Shown piece after piece: positions 29,872 through 40,758 of a DNA stretch of 64,000 nucleotides (position 1 is the stretch's first letter; each line of letters opens with the position of its first letter). The DNA comes from Pythium myriotylum (lineage: Eukaryota > Oomycota > Peronosporomycetes > Pythiales > Pythiaceae): assembly GCA_023091665.1 (NCBI GenBank), contig JALJCQ010000018.1:806001-870000 (forward strand), given 5' to 3'. The notes under the pieces are model-generated. The model was not told the DNA's origin, searched no databases, and saw only the letters and a program-made list of their open reading frames with translations. The translations under genes and the position numbers were made by a program.

Positions 29872-31017
29872 ATGGCCAAGACCGCCGCCTCCTCGCGCCG
29901 CCGCTCGTCGTCGGCGTCGCGCTCGGCGTCTCCCGGCATCAAGAACGAGCCACGCGACGATGGCGACGACGCGCGCCGTCGCAGCCTCAGCCCGTCGGGC
30001 GAGGCCGCCAAGAAGGCGTCGCTGCGCGTCGACAACCTCACGAGCAACGTCAACGCCGACCACCTGAGCGAGATCTTCGGCAAGTTCGGCGACGTCGAGC
30101 GCGTGCATCTCATGCGCGACAAGCGATCGCTCGTCTCGCGCGGCTTCGCGTTCGTCGAGTTCTCGACCCTCCAGGACGCCGAGAACGCGCAGGACCACAT
30201 GGACGACGGCTGGCTCGACGGCCGCAAGCTAAAGGTGCAGTTCGGCGACGTCGAGGACGAGCTCGCGCGTGAGAAGAAGCGCTGGGAAGAGCAGCAGGCA
30301 CGCCAGGAGGCCGCTCGCAAGCGCCGCGAAGAGGCGCAGGCCAAGCGCGAGCAGGACGACCGCGCGCGCCAGTCGCGGCGCTCGCTGTCGCCCGCTAGGG
30401 GCCGTGCCAACACGCGGAGCCGCTCGCCTTTCCGTTCAGGCGGGCGAGGAGGCGGCCGCGGCAATGGAGATCGACGTGGCGACGGCGCTCGAGGGCGCAG
30501 CCCCTTCCGCGGCGGCCGAGGCGGTGGAGGCAACCGGCGCTTCAACTCGCCTGCGCGCGGCCGACGCAGCCCTCCGCCTCGCAACCCGCGCCGGCCTGGC
30601 GCGCGAGGCGGCCGATCGCGCTCGCGGTCGTATTCGCGCTCGCGTTCGCGCTCCGGTTCCCCTTTCCGCGACCGTGACGGAGGCCCGCGCGGCCGCCGAG
30701 GCTCCTCGCCCTTCGCGAGTCGCGGGCGGCGCTCCCCGAGTTACCGCGGACGGCGCAGTCGCAGTCGCAGTCGCTCGCGGAGCCGTAGTCGCGGGCGAAG
30801 CCGAAGCCGAAGCCGCTCGAGCAGCCGCAGCTACAGCAGCCGCAGCAGCAGTCGCAGCGCCAGCCGCTCGCCCCGTCGCGGGGGCCGTCGGCGCAGCGCG
30901 AGCCGAAGCCGCAGCTTCTCGAGTCGCAGCAGTCGTAGCCGAAGCTTCAGCAGCCGAAGCCGCAGCCGCAGTCCGGAGGACAAGAAACCCATCAAGAAAG
31001 AGTCCGCGAGGCGATGA
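29872..31017 (+). CDS. SR-type splicing factor with one RRM and a long RS domain
   Basis: 381 residues. Nuclear pre-mRNA splicing regulator. Seen: a short RS-like N-terminus (RRRSSSASRSAS); one RRM (about 50-125) with RNP2 LRVDNL (51-56) and RNP1 RGFAFVEF (90-97); a charged helix (about 127-165); RGG/GGRGG patches; and a C-terminal RS domain of about 150 residues with long (SR)n runs, the usual SRPK phosphorylation target. One RRM followed by a glycine-rich stretch and an RS tail suits the SRSF2/SR45-like group, but I cannot name the orthologue. The RS codons give long open frames in every other phase, which are not genes. Confidence 0.9.
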   Translation: MAKTAASSRRRSSSASRSASPGIKNEPRDDGDDARRRSLSPSGEAAKKASLRVDNLTSNVNADHLSEIFGKFGDVERVHLMRDKRSLVSRGFAFVEFSTLQDAENAQDHMDDGWLDGRKLKVQFGDVEDELAREKKRWEEQQARQEAARKRREEAQAKREQDDRARQSRRSLSPARGRANTRSRSPFRSGGRGGGRGNGDRRGDGARGRSPFRGGRGGGGNRRFNSPARGRRSPPPRNPRRPGARGGRSRSRSYSRSRSRSGSPFRDRDGGPRGRRGSSPFASRGRRSPSYRGRRSRSRSRSRSRSRGRSRSRSRSSSRSYSSRSSSRSASRSPRRGGRRRSASRSRSFSSRSSRSRSFSSRSRSRSPEDKKPIKKESARR

Positions 31018-31109
31018 GCGACGCCCACCCAAGGCAGAGACGAACGAATGCAATAGCAAGTCTACAGTTTTATATTCATTCTTTTCACATGCTTTCAGAT
31101 TCCTATTGC

Positions 31110-34100
31110 CTACGCTGACATCTTGCGCGGCGCTCCGGTCTCGAGCGACGCGTGTCTTCGCAGCATGCGTGGCGCAGCGCTGTGACGGTCCCCGCGGCTT
31201 GCGAGCTCGGTCGGAGGTGGCGAGTTGACTTGGGACAGTCCTTCACCAGACATCGCGCGTGAGTAGCGACGCAGGTTGCGATTGCTGCCATTGTTCGCCA
31301 CGTTCGGCGACTCGCCCAACTGACCTCCGGGCGTTGTCGACGTGGCTCCCGACACAGAGAAGAAGCGACGGCGCCCAAACGAGTGACGAGCACCACGGAA
31401 CACGTTGCCCGCCGAGTTCTGGCGCTGCGTGCGGCGGTTTGGGGTTTCTTCCTCTTCCTCCTCCAGTCCGGCCGGTTTTCCGATCAAGAACGAATGGAAG
31501 CCACCCGTGCTGGCCACGAACGAGTGGAACGCCATGGAGCCACGACTCGCGTGGCGCTCGAATATCGGCCGGGTTTCATGGGCGTCGTTGTTGTAGCGTT
31601 CGGTGGCCATGAAGGACTCGACCATAACACTCTCCGCGTCGTAACTGAAGGCGCTGCCACGCGTGAACGACTTGCGTGTGCCCATGCTGCTCTTTCCAGG
31701 GACGAGGCGGGCCGCCGCAGCGACGGCAGCGCGGGCGATTCCAGTCTCCCTCTGGGGCTTCGGCTTCTTTGGACTGCTTGGAGGGAGTGCAGACTCTTTG
31801 TCGCGAGGGATCGATTCGGGCGGTGGGAACGACAGCAAATAGTCGGCCATGTGCTTGAGTCCGAAGGCGTTGACCTCCTGGGCCAAGTGCTTGTAGGATG
31901 GCTGGAATGCACGCAAGTAGCCTTTCCAGAAAAAGTCGCGCGATAAAGCCGTGAAGACAATGATGGGCATCAGCAGCCAGAAAATCTTGGTATCGAACAC
32001 GTGTGTGAAAACACCATTCCAGTACGCAGAGCTGACCGAGTTACCGTAGGAAATGAAAGCCGCCGTTGCGATCCAGAGAGCGTACGAAAAGAAGTAGATC
32101 GGGATATGGATCAGAGGCCACCACATTTGCTGGTGCAAGCACAGCTTGAGCGTAACCACGAGGACAACGATCGTGAACGCCACACAGCCGTAGACCCACA
32201 TGTTCGGGGTTTCGCCCGTATCAATGAGGTATCGCATGCCAAAAATCGTTCCGAAGCTGATGACTATCGATTCCCAAGCACACGATGTGATCCACGCCCA
32301 CACGATCTTGGTGTTAAAGTGGCTGTTCTCTTGGCCAACACGATAGAGCACAGGGTAGTTCTGTGCGTAGTAGGCAGGAACATCCTGCTCGAACGTACTG
32401 ATAAGCACAATCGGTAGCGCGGTGAAGATAAGGTTGTATCCTTGCAAACCCCATTCAAGGAAGAACTTCTGACCAGAGAACCCGGTGTAGATCATGTACC
32501 AGAACTGGGTCAAGTTCATCATGACATTCTTGTAGAAAATGTACAGGATAAGCTTGCCCATTCGCACATAGTTCCACCGACCGTGCACCAGAAGCAAGCG
32601 CGACAAGAACCGGAACTGCGCGATGGCGTAGTCGGACGAGTTCGCGGCCTGCATTCCTTCCTGTCCTGAAATACCAATGCCGACGTGGGCTGCTTGGATC
32701 ATTGAAACATCGTTTGCACCGTCGCCAATAGCTAGAGTACGGACCTTGGGGTTATTGTCGCGCACGAGGCGCACAAGCTGAGCCTTTTGAGCCGGAGACA
32801 CACGACAGGCGATCACAGCAACACACTTGAGTGCCACGCTGAGCAGTAGCATTGGGCATTCCTCCAACGCAAGCTCAAGAGTCTCGCCGTCGATGACCAA
32901 CGCAAGACCTTCATGGTTCGAATTGATCTGAGCGATGCTCTCGATTCGAGTCAGTGGATGCGTGTCCTCTGAACCTTCACTGGCGCTGCCATCACCGTTT
33001 GTTGCTCGGCTTGAACCTCCATTGTTACCGCGACCCGGCATCATCAAAGGGTCGCATCCTGGATGATTCGTGTACATCTCCAGTTCATCCATGATTGATA
33101 CCAAGTCTGGATGAGTGTCTGCCGAGATCACAATGCGCTCGATATCTGGAGTCAACAAGCGACAAGCGAAACCGATGTTAATGGCTGTCTCTTCCTTGTC
33201 ACCCGTCAGCATCCATATCTTGATCGAAGCTTGGCGGAGTCGGTGAATTGTGTCAGGCACGCCTGTTTGCAGACGGTCCTCAATTGCAGTGGCACCAAGA
33301 ACATTCAAGTTCACCTCAATCTCCTCCATGCATCGATCAATATCGTTGGGCTCGCCGAGTCGACGTAGCTCAATCTGCCGCATGTCGTTAATTGCGATGC
33401 GGTAACGAATCACCCAGCTCTCGTAGAACACTGGGTCGATGTCCGCAGTACCGATGACGAGTGTTCGCAGACCTTCAGAGGCAAACGTTTCCATGTGCTG
33501 CAATGTCTGGTGGCGTACGTGTAGCAGGTGAGGATCCTTCGTCGGTTGAAGACGTTCGTACATGACGGTGTCTGCACCTTTACACAAAAGCTTAAGTTCT
33601 CCATTGGGGCCGCGCATGATCACCGACATTCGCTTTCGCGTGCTGTTAAACTCGAGAACTTCGAGAACCTGATACTCTCCAACTTGATTATCGCTTGATG
33701 GTGGTGCTTCGTTGTGAGCGAGGCACGAAAAGCATTCGACGAAAGCCTTGCCTGGGGCACGTGCAGAAAACTTGTACCCAAAGCATGCAGCTGCTGCGAC
33801 AAGTGCTTGTTCATCGGGCGATGATGCACTCAATCTGACGGTACCATCCGCTGAACGCTCTGGCATCACAGTATGGCAAACGGCAAGGTGCTCAAAGAAA
33901 GATGAAATCATTTGGGCATTCTCGTCGTTTCGCGCGAGTGCTGCAAAGATGGAGTCGTCTTGGTAGTTCACAAAAGGTGCTTGAACGACCCGATGGTTCT
34001 GCACTCCTTCTCCATCCTCGTCTCCGTCTCGTTCCTCCATGATCGCGGGACTCTGTGACGCACTTCCCTCGGCCATTCGTCTCTTTTGAGCAGCAATCCC

Positions 34101-35627
34101 CACCTCGGTCTGACCGTGGCCGTACGAGATACCGTTGATGGAGCACTTTCGGAACTCCATGACATTACAAGTCAGTGTTCCGGTCTTGTCACTGAAGATA
34201 TAATCGATTTGGCCGAGCTCTTCGTTCAAAGACATTGTCCTCACTTGGCATGGGGTGTCGGATTCTTCGTGGTACATCTCCATATCATTGTTCATGAAGT
34301 AGGCTTGCATGAACTTGACCGAGGTCATACTCACATAGAGCGACACGGGAATAAACGAGTTTAGCAGCAGGAAGTAATAGAGGACTTGGATGAAGAAATT
34401 GCCCACAGGAGACTTGACAGCGATAGCGTTGCGATCGAACAAGTACCACGCGCCTTCCGTTGGCTTGCGACTGAGGTTTTTGGAGTTCCAAATGACCGAG
34501 ATGGTGGCACCAGTAAGGCAGAGCACGATCATGAGCGTACAAATGTACATAATCTGCTGATTCAGTCGTTTCTCCATGTTGCTCCACTTCATCGGCGTGG
34601 ACGAGGACGCCATCATGATCTTGGTATCTGGGCCCGTGTTGACGACGAGACCGTAGATATATTCTGTGTTGCGCAACGTGGAACCCCGCAGCAACACTGC
34701 ATTCGTGGAGATGACTTCTTTCGTGCCGTCGGCCATTGATAGCGTGCCGTTGAACCTGTGGATCGAGTTGTTGGGTTTCTCGCACGTGACAACGCCAGCC
34801 ATGTCGGCCACCGCTTCGTCGCTGAGCAGCTTGGTGTACGTGGCTTCAAGACCCTGTCGCAGCTTGAGATTGGTCTCGCCATCGAGCGATTTGGTTTCAA
34901 CGTAGCAGATGCCAGCGGGGTTCGAGGGGTCTGGCTCGCAGGCTGCGAGGATGACGAGATCGGCGGGCACGGGCTCTCGATTCTGCACCTTGACGACATC
35001 GCCAACGCGCAGCATGTGCCACTTGGACTTTTCAAAGCGCTTGTTCTCGAGTGAGTACTGGAGACAAGGCAACTCGTTGGCGATGTGGTCGGCCTTGTGG
35101 CGCTTGTAGTCCTCGAGGCAGGCGAAGAACATGTCGATGAGCACGATGATGGAGAGCGCCGGGAGCGAGGCCGGGAAGCCGCCCGTGTTGGAGATGGGCT
35201 TGACGGTCTGCATGATGGAGATGACGAGGAAGTAGGCGTTCGCGAGCTTGGAGAACTCGTAGAAGAGCAGCTTGGGGATGAAGTTGTAGATCGTGAACCT
35301 CGACGTGATGACGAGGTTGTCGCAGTAGCCGAAGCGGTCGTTGGCCTCCGGGTTGTTGAGGTAGACGTACCGGTACTCCTCGGCGTCCTGGGTCTCGTCG
35401 GCGCGGTCGCTGGCGCGGTCGCTCTGCTCGGCGCGCAGCGCGGCGTCGTCTTCCTCGTGGATCTCGTCGAGCGTCTTGTTGCGGCGCGCGGGCGAGTCCA
35501 CGACCTCGTCGACGAAGGCGTCGACGAACGTGTCGCCGAGCGCGCCGTCGGGCTCGCGCAGAGGCCGCGGCGAGCCCGCGAGCTGGTACTCGGCGACGGG
35601 CGTGGCGGCGTCGTCGCGGTCGCCCAT
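31110..35627 (-). CDS. P4-ATPase, phospholipid flippase
   Basis: 1,505 residues from the ATG at 35627 (MGDRDDAATPV); the frame extends to 35804 only from GTG. It flips aminophospholipids to the cytosolic leaflet in Golgi, endosome or plasma membranes. Seen: an acidic N-terminus; NNPEANDRFGYCDN before TM1; actuator LDGETNLK (249-256); TM4 with FIPVSLYVSM; phosphorylation site DKTGTLT (480-486); TGDKEETAINIG; GDGANDVSMIQAAHVGIGISG; and about ten membrane helices with the P4-typical C-terminal block. The tail beyond about 1250 is Ser/Arg-rich and disordered, a likely regulatory region. The partner CDC50 subunit is not in this window. Confidence 0.96.
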   Translation of the reverse strand: MGDRDDAATPVAEYQLAGSPRPLREPDGALGDTFVDAFVDEVVDSPARRNKTLDEIHEEDDAALRAEQSDRASDRADETQDAEEYRYVYLNNPEANDRFGYCDNLVITSRFTIYNFIPKLLFYEFSKLANAYFLVISIMQTVKPISNTGGFPASLPALSIIVLIDMFFACLEDYKRHKADHIANELPCLQYSLENKRFEKSKWHMLRVGDVVKVQNREPVPADLVILAACEPDPSNPAGICYVETKSLDGETNLKLRQGLEATYTKLLSDEAVADMAGVVTCEKPNNSIHRFNGTLSMADGTKEVISTNAVLLRGSTLRNTEYIYGLVVNTGPDTKIMMASSSTPMKWSNMEKRLNQQIMYICTLMIVLCLTGATISVIWNSKNLSRKPTEGAWYLFDRNAIAVKSPVGNFFIQVLYYFLLLNSFIPVSLYVSMTSVKFMQAYFMNNDMEMYHEESDTPCQVRTMSLNEELGQIDYIFSDKTGTLTCNVMEFRKCSINGISYGHGQTEVGIAAQKRRMAEGSASQSPAIMEERDGDEDGEGVQNHRVVQAPFVNYQDDSIFAALARNDENAQMISSFFEHLAVCHTVMPERSADGTVRLSASSPDEQALVAAAACFGYKFSARAPGKAFVECFSCLAHNEAPPSSDNQVGEYQVLEVLEFNSTRKRMSVIMRGPNGELKLLCKGADTVMYERLQPTKDPHLLHVRHQTLQHMETFASEGLRTLVIGTADIDPVFYESWVIRYRIAINDMRQIELRRLGEPNDIDRCMEEIEVNLNVLGATAIEDRLQTGVPDTIHRLRQASIKIWMLTGDKEETAINIGFACRLLTPDIERIVISADTHPDLVSIMDELEMYTNHPGCDPLMMPGRGNNGGSSRATNGDGSASEGSEDTHPLTRIESIAQINSNHEGLALVIDGETLELALEECPMLLLSVALKCVAVIACRVSPAQKAQLVRLVRDNNPKVRTLAIGDGANDVSMIQAAHVGIGISGQEGMQAANSSDYAIAQFRFLSRLLLVHGRWNYVRMGKLILYIFYKNVMMNLTQFWYMIYTGFSGQKFFLEWGLQGYNLIFTALPIVLISTFEQDVPAYYAQNYPVLYRVGQENSHFNTKIVWAWITSCAWESIVISFGTIFGMRYLIDTGETPNMWVYGCVAFTIVVLVVTLKLCLHQQMWWPLIHIPIYFFSYALWIATAAFISYGNSVSSAYWNGVFTHVFDTKIFWLLMPIIVFTALSRDFFWKGYLRAFQPSYKHLAQEVNAFGLKHMADYLLSFPPPESIPRDKESALPPSSPKKPKPQRETGIARAAVAAAARLVPGKSSMGTRKSFTRGSAFSYDAESVMVESFMATERYNNDAHETRPIFERHASRGSMAFHSFVASTGGFHSFLIGKPAGLEEEEEETPNRRTQRQNSAGNVFRGARHSFGRRRFFSVSGATSTTPGGQLGESPNVANNGSNRNLRRYSRAMSGEGLSQVNSPPPTELASRGDRHSAAPRMLRRHASLETGAPRKMSA

Positions 35628-36690
35628 GGTGGAATTATGATGGGGAGGAAACCAGAAGCGGCGCGAGGTGCAACGGCCCCCAGGCGAGAAACGCGGGCAC
35701 CCTGGCTTTAGTGACGTCCGACCACCGAGGCAGAGAGCGAGTCGCCTCGCCGGCCGCCAGATGGAGAGTAGCCTCCATGGGACGGGACGAGAGATGGCAG
35801 CCACTAAAGCCAGGACAGTGCTACCCGCCCAAGAACGTCGTCCATACGTACGGGACGAAACCGGGCGATCCAGGTACGCGAGCCGCCGGCTGGACTTGAC
35901 TGGGCGCCATCCGGACGACCGGCGCGCTCAGCGGCGGCGTCGGCCGTCGGCGCGAGCGCTTCGGCGCGGGCGTGGAGATGGAGATGGCCGCCATTAGGCG
36001 ATTACGGGCCGGAGGCAGCGAGACGCAACCTCGCAGCCATCATGGAGGGTACTGACTTAGCGGTCGATAATCAAAAGTGTAGGTTGGGACGCTGCGACGG
36101 GCGTAATCGACCCGCGCCGCGCGAGTGGGCGCGCGAAGAGAGAAGCGCGGCCGGCGCCGCTGAGCAGCTGCGTAGCTGCGTAGCTCCTCCCTGCCGGCGG
36201 TGCTCGCGGCGCCCCGCCTGAGCAATAGCAGCGGCGCGCACCGAGGCGTTGGCCGAGGCCGAGCGAGGGTCGTGACGTCGTGGGGCGAAGAGCTCAGGCC
36301 CTGGCTGGATGGCTCCGCCTCAGCACGGAGGTTGCGCGAAGGTATGATGACAGGATCTGAGTCAAACTAGACCTGATTCTGGTTTACGGGACCTTCGAGC
36401 AACATGATTTACGCGACATTCCTGCAACATGTCGGATAGACACTAAAGAGAGGGAAGTGTAGTGACCATTCTTTGGCTGACCAGCAAGCACCTGCATGAG
36501 GCGAGGATGAAGGCCGCGGACGCGCGAAGGCAGGGCTCACGCGAGAGGAAACGGTGGGTCGCGACGCGCTCTGCTCTTGCTTATCTCAGTGAACTCACGA
36601 GTGCGCTCTCGCAGCGTCCGTCAAAGTGATGGATGCGACGGCGACAGCGACGTGCGTGGCCATCTCGCGGGCCGCTTGCTCGGCGCGTCG
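35628..36690. other. Divergent intergenic region, about 1.06 kb, GC-rich
   Basis: Lies between the flippase gene (-) and the 690-residue protein gene (+). It holds a perfect 13-bp inverted repeat, CCTGGCTTTAGTG at 35701-35713 and CACTAAAGCCAGG at 35802-35814, in the flippase promoter area. No gene seen. Confidence 0.5.
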
Positions 36691-38763
36691 ATGGCCGACT
36701 CGACGGTTGGCGCGGCGTTCGACGCGCTCGAAGAGTCTCTCGTCAAGATCGCACGACTCGACTGCGAACTGAAGGCGTTGGAGGAGCTCAAAGTGTGGAC
36801 GGAACGCCTCGTGCAACTCCAGATGCACTGGGTGGATTGTGGCGTGAGACTCGACGGGGACACCGCCGTGCGCATGTGGGACCGCATTGACAAAGTGCTT
36901 CGTCGCATCACCGAGAAGAACGGTCGGAGGCAGCAACTCGAGCTTTTCTTTGAGGAGCTACCACGGCTCCTGGACAAGGCAATCGTCCTGATGCGTAACG
37001 CGCCGGGCGGGCTCGTTTCCACATCCCAGTCGAAACCGACGCCCTGGAACGACTCTCTGCCTTTGCAAGCTGCAGTGGATCTCCCCCATCAGTGGCTGCC
37101 ACGTGTGATCAGTGAGATCTGTGAAAGCGTCGAGCGTGAACACGCCGCTGGCCGCTGCCATCCGTCACTGGTCGGCGCGACGCGTCGAATCCTCACCGCC
37201 ATTCGCGACCACAACCCTTACGCGTTCTTCAGTGTACTGTATCGCCCACCACCACCCCTCAATGGAGGCAACGAACCAGATCAATGGATCTTGTATTACT
37301 CCCATCAGGCTGATTCCATCGCGCGCCTTCTCCACGCAGACTTCGACGAGCTCGACGACCTCGCGTGGTGGATGCAGAGGCCCGATACGACATTTTGGAG
37401 GTCGTTTGCGCGGTTTATGCGTTGCGTGCGCCGCCTTGCACTTGCCTTCCACCGTGTGATGATTCACTTCTACGCAGCTGCGATGCAGCGGCACGACAAG
37501 TACATCACCGCTGACGACATCGCTTATGAGATCAATCGCACGTACACTGCGCACATGTCTTTCAAACTCCAGTCTGAAGTTTTTGGGCTCGCACGATGGT
37601 TTGAAAATTCAGAAGACGCAATCTTCTACGAGACTTACACCATGTTCCCTGAGGTGCTCGTTTACGTTGACCAGTGGCGGCATGAATTTTCAGTGTACGA
37701 ACATGGATTTGCTCCCAAAGAGCGCGCAAGGGATTATGAAGTGGGCTTCCACAAGTGGAAGACGTCGAAATCGTGGCTTGAAATTTCACATCAAGCGAAA
37801 CGAATTGTCCAGGCGTGGCGCCGGTCCTGCCTTGGCTCCCGTGACTATCGGCCGCTTAGCTATGAGCAACTAGGGAGACTCGAGAAGGATATCAAGTACC
37901 GGCTGGCGAAAATTACTGACTTGCTCTACAAACAGAATCTGGCGAAGTGGTCTCAGCAAAGATATCAGCATACCCGGGCTCGTGCTCTAATGGAGTTGAA
38001 TATTCTCGAAGAGAATGGACTTCCACAATCCAGTGCACCTTTGAAGTCAACACAGAACCCTGGAGCAAACGACAACTCAATGGTATTGACGGAAAGTCGG
38101 CAGGAATCTGCGTTTCGTTCTCCAACTAAATCCTCGAGAGCACGGCTGACTCGAAACAAGGAGAAGTTAAACTCCACAGTGGCGAAGCATGATCATTCAT
38201 GTGGCTTGGCCACGCTGTTTGATCCCGAAGAGATTCTGAAGTGGAGCGATGACGAAATTGACTCCCACGAGCAAGAAACAGAGCGCATATATGAGCTACA
38301 AGCACGCATGCAAGCCAAACATGACAAGTTGTCACTCTCTCGGCTTGTTTCGAATATCTCAGCGGATGTTGACAACGAAGTGCTTGTGCGCTTCGACATG
38401 GACGATTTTACAACAGTCCGAGGTCTCTTTGCGGACTGCAAGCGACTTCATGGTGTGACGAAGGAAATCGTGGCTCAGGGAGAGGAAATCGCGCTTCATG
38501 GCGCAGCAGAAGCGTTGATCAAACGCCCGTCGCTGAGGATTTTCAACAAGTCAAAGTTTAAAACCGACCAAAACACTTCTGATCACGGATATCCGTCCAC
38601 AGATCACTTTGCAGCGGTCGAAATTGCAGTTCGAGAGAGTGCTCTGAAGCTATTGAATCTTCATCAGGCGATCGGGACGGATCCTGAAGCCGTTGGATCA
38701 GCACACGAATTGGCTCAAGAGGCCCTTGGACTTCTCCGTCGTGTTCAATCACTTGAGAGTTGA
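36691..38763 (+). CDS. Protein of unknown function, helical, 690 residues
   Basis: 690 residues from the ATG at 36691 (MADSTVGAAFDALEESL); the longer frame starts at TTG. Not recognised. It is predicted mostly alpha-helical and soluble, with no signal peptide or membrane segment. An N-terminal heptad-rich region (about 1-80) is followed by an aromatic-rich central region (about 100-420, with many Trp, His and Arg, such as WILYYSHQADSIARLLHADFDELDDLAWWMQRP), a disordered linker (about 450-530) and a helical C-terminus. Base composition and codon use match neighbouring genes, so it is a real gene. No catalytic motif stands out. Confidence 0.8.
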   Translation: MADSTVGAAFDALEESLVKIARLDCELKALEELKVWTERLVQLQMHWVDCGVRLDGDTAVRMWDRIDKVLRRITEKNGRRQQLELFFEELPRLLDKAIVLMRNAPGGLVSTSQSKPTPWNDSLPLQAAVDLPHQWLPRVISEICESVEREHAAGRCHPSLVGATRRILTAIRDHNPYAFFSVLYRPPPPLNGGNEPDQWILYYSHQADSIARLLHADFDELDDLAWWMQRPDTTFWRSFARFMRCVRRLALAFHRVMIHFYAAAMQRHDKYITADDIAYEINRTYTAHMSFKLQSEVFGLARWFENSEDAIFYETYTMFPEVLVYVDQWRHEFSVYEHGFAPKERARDYEVGFHKWKTSKSWLEISHQAKRIVQAWRRSCLGSRDYRPLSYEQLGRLEKDIKYRLAKITDLLYKQNLAKWSQQRYQHTRARALMELNILEENGLPQSSAPLKSTQNPGANDNSMVLTESRQESAFRSPTKSSRARLTRNKEKLNSTVAKHDHSCGLATLFDPEEILKWSDDEIDSHEQETERIYELQARMQAKHDKLSLSRLVSNISADVDNEVLVRFDMDDFTTVRGLFADCKRLHGVTKEIVAQGEEIALHGAAEALIKRPSLRIFNKSKFKTDQNTSDHGYPSTDHFAAVEIAVRESALKLLNLHQAIGTDPEAVGSAHELAQEALGLLRRVQSLES

Positions 38764-39642
38764 CAGTTTAGTAACGAGTTTTATCGAGCGTGTAGTTGTG
38801 AGTTTGAAGTTGATTCAATCCATGAATATTTAATTCGATCTTAAGGTTGGCCGAGAGCTGTGCCTCGCGCGTGTACTTCCTTCACTACCTTAAGGATGTC
38901 TGTCGTAGTAGAACGTAGGATTGTACTTCACGTGCACGACCTGAAATCTCTCTTCACCTCACCTTTCGTTGCAAGATGAAGAGTATACTCTCAACTCAAG
39001 ACATGTCATCGCCGGCAAGAGGCGTGGAGGGATCGATGAGGGGGTTGTAGTTATATTTCCTGACCGGCGGCTGAGCTGTTCCTGAACATCTCGACGTGGT
39101 GGCGTTGGCACCTGCAGAACGCGAAATTAAGTGTGCATCTGTATTAAGACGGTGTAGAAAGAAAGCGACTTGTAAACCAGGATTATCCATGCACATTGTG
39201 TAGTGTTCGCAATCAACACAGTGTAGCCGATGCGATTCAGTTGTTCGATCAACTCGTCGTTGCCGAGTGATATGACATCAGCTGGCGAACCAAGATACAT
39301 GTAGGAGATCTCTGCTTGTAACAACTGATCAACCTGGCTGCACTGAACTGGGAGGCATGAATGCAATTCCGTCCAGGTGTGCGGAACGACTACCCTGATA
39401 CGAGTGTCCTTATGGCGTGAAGAAACGCTTGATATGTCTACTGAACAGGAAAACGATTTGACATTCACAAGGGAATGCTATGAACGCAGCATAGATTGTC
39501 GCGTTATCCACGGAAGCAGCCAAAACCGTCCCATGATGCAACCGCTTTGCAGCTTCCTCTTTAACTTTTACTGTACGCTCAAACACGGAAATTGTGTATC
39601 GCGACTGATTTACATGTAATGCATTCTCGATACTCCACGATT
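38764..39642. other. Intergenic, about 880 bp, AT-richer than its surroundings
   Basis: Lies downstream of the 690-residue protein gene and downstream of bPH gene C. A 113-codon frame at 39127-39468 (-) has no recognisable domain and a non-ATG start. No convincing gene. Confidence 0.45.
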
Positions 39643-40263
39643 CTACGGTTGTTGCATCTTGATACCCATCTGCACCTCCTGGAAGGCCTGCTGGATCACC
39701 TCACGATAGCATTGCGGATTGTACTTCGTGTACACGCTCTGCAACCACCCCAAAGCTTCGTCCGACTGCGTCGTCAGCGTGAACCCGCTTGCCTCGCTCA
39801 ACCGGAGCGCCTCGGCTGCGTGGCCCATCGCCGTCTTCGCGAGGTCCCAGTTTCGAGCGTTACGGTGTTGCTCGCGGCTGATGAGCTCGATGACCTTGCA
39901 GTAGATTGTCGCGGTGGCAACTTCGTCTTTGGCGATGTCGATGGAGATGGAGTGGCCTCCGATCTTGAACTTGATCTCACAGTCACGGTCGACTCGACCG
40001 GCCGTCTCAAATCGAACATCGTCGATAGTGTTTCTCTTGTAGTCGTATCTAGTGACCAGCCTGCGCGTGGTGGTCGCACTATGTCCGACGATGCCAAGAA
40101 CAGCTTGGCTTGTGAAGGTGAACTCTTCCTTGGCCGACTGAAGCGCGAAGAGGATGGTTTCTCCCGGGAGGATGTACTCGGCGGCGAGAGACTTGGAAAG
40201 GTCTCGGACCGGGCGACAGATGTCGGCGGAGCCGGTCATGTCGGAGGTAATGCTCTTAAGCAT
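39643..40263 (-). CDS. Bacterial-type PH domain (bPH_1-like) protein, copy C
   Basis: 206 residues. Begins MLKSITSDMTGSADICR and carries the full domain: LPGETILFALQSAKEEFTFTS, ATTTRRLVTRYDY, FETAGRVDRDCEIKFKIGG. It is nearly identical to copy D in three DNA blocks separated by one divergent island (40027-40102). The identity stops within the coding sequence at both ends, so flanks differ. The shared C-terminus ends QAFQEVQMGIKMQQP. Function unknown; soluble, cytosolic prediction. Confidence 0.83.
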   Translation of the reverse strand: MLKSITSDMTGSADICRPVRDLSKSLAAEYILPGETILFALQSAKEEFTFTSQAVLGIVGHSATTTRRLVTRYDYKRNTIDDVRFETAGRVDRDCEIKFKIGGHSISIDIAKDEVATATIYCKVIELISREQHRNARNWDLAKTAMGHAAEALRLSEASGFTLTTQSDEALGWLQSVYTKYNPQCYREVIQQAFQEVQMGIKMQQP

Positions 40264-40758
40264 GGTGGTCGTGAATGCTATGCTGGTTGGAGGCGAGTTC
40301 GAATCTGAACCCGAGTCTCTTGTCGAAGCCTCGAGGCGTTGTGTTGGTGTGCCCAGTCTGTTGAGTTATCCCATGGAAACAAGTGCTTCGAAAGGGAATT
40401 TGATTGAGAAGATGGATTTTCTATTTGGAATTGAGAACGCATCACCACATTTACAAATAATTTATTTCCAAAGGCATGTCTGACGTTGGACACTGAACCC
40501 CATGAACTGTCCCGCCTCTTACCAACATGAATCCTTCTCAATTACGTGACGATCTGTGGAAGAGAGACTGCTGAGTTCTGTACGCCTCACGTTTGAGACG
40601 GGTTCACTTCGCCTTTCCGAACAACAGACACTGAGTCGCTCACTCGCCAACGGCAAAGTTACTACAGCGAGCGAAAGATTTCACGACGGGAAGACCAGTA
40701 GAAATGCTATGAGAAAAGTGTGGTGTTCTCTGTTCGCTAGTATAATGAAAGAGAAGAA
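40264..40758. other. Intergenic between bPH genes C and D, about 495 bp
   Basis: Promoter of copy C and 3' region of copy D. Unlike the genes, these flanks do not resemble each other. No gene seen. Confidence 0.5.

Noticed and set aside
30269..31228. Alanine-rich frame overlapping the SR protein
   Set aside because: Arg-Ser codon repeats read in another phase give Ala-rich sequence; not a gene.
39127..39468. 113-codon frame (-) between the unknown protein and bPH gene C
   Set aside because: Non-ATG start, no domain, AT-rich flanks; insufficient support.
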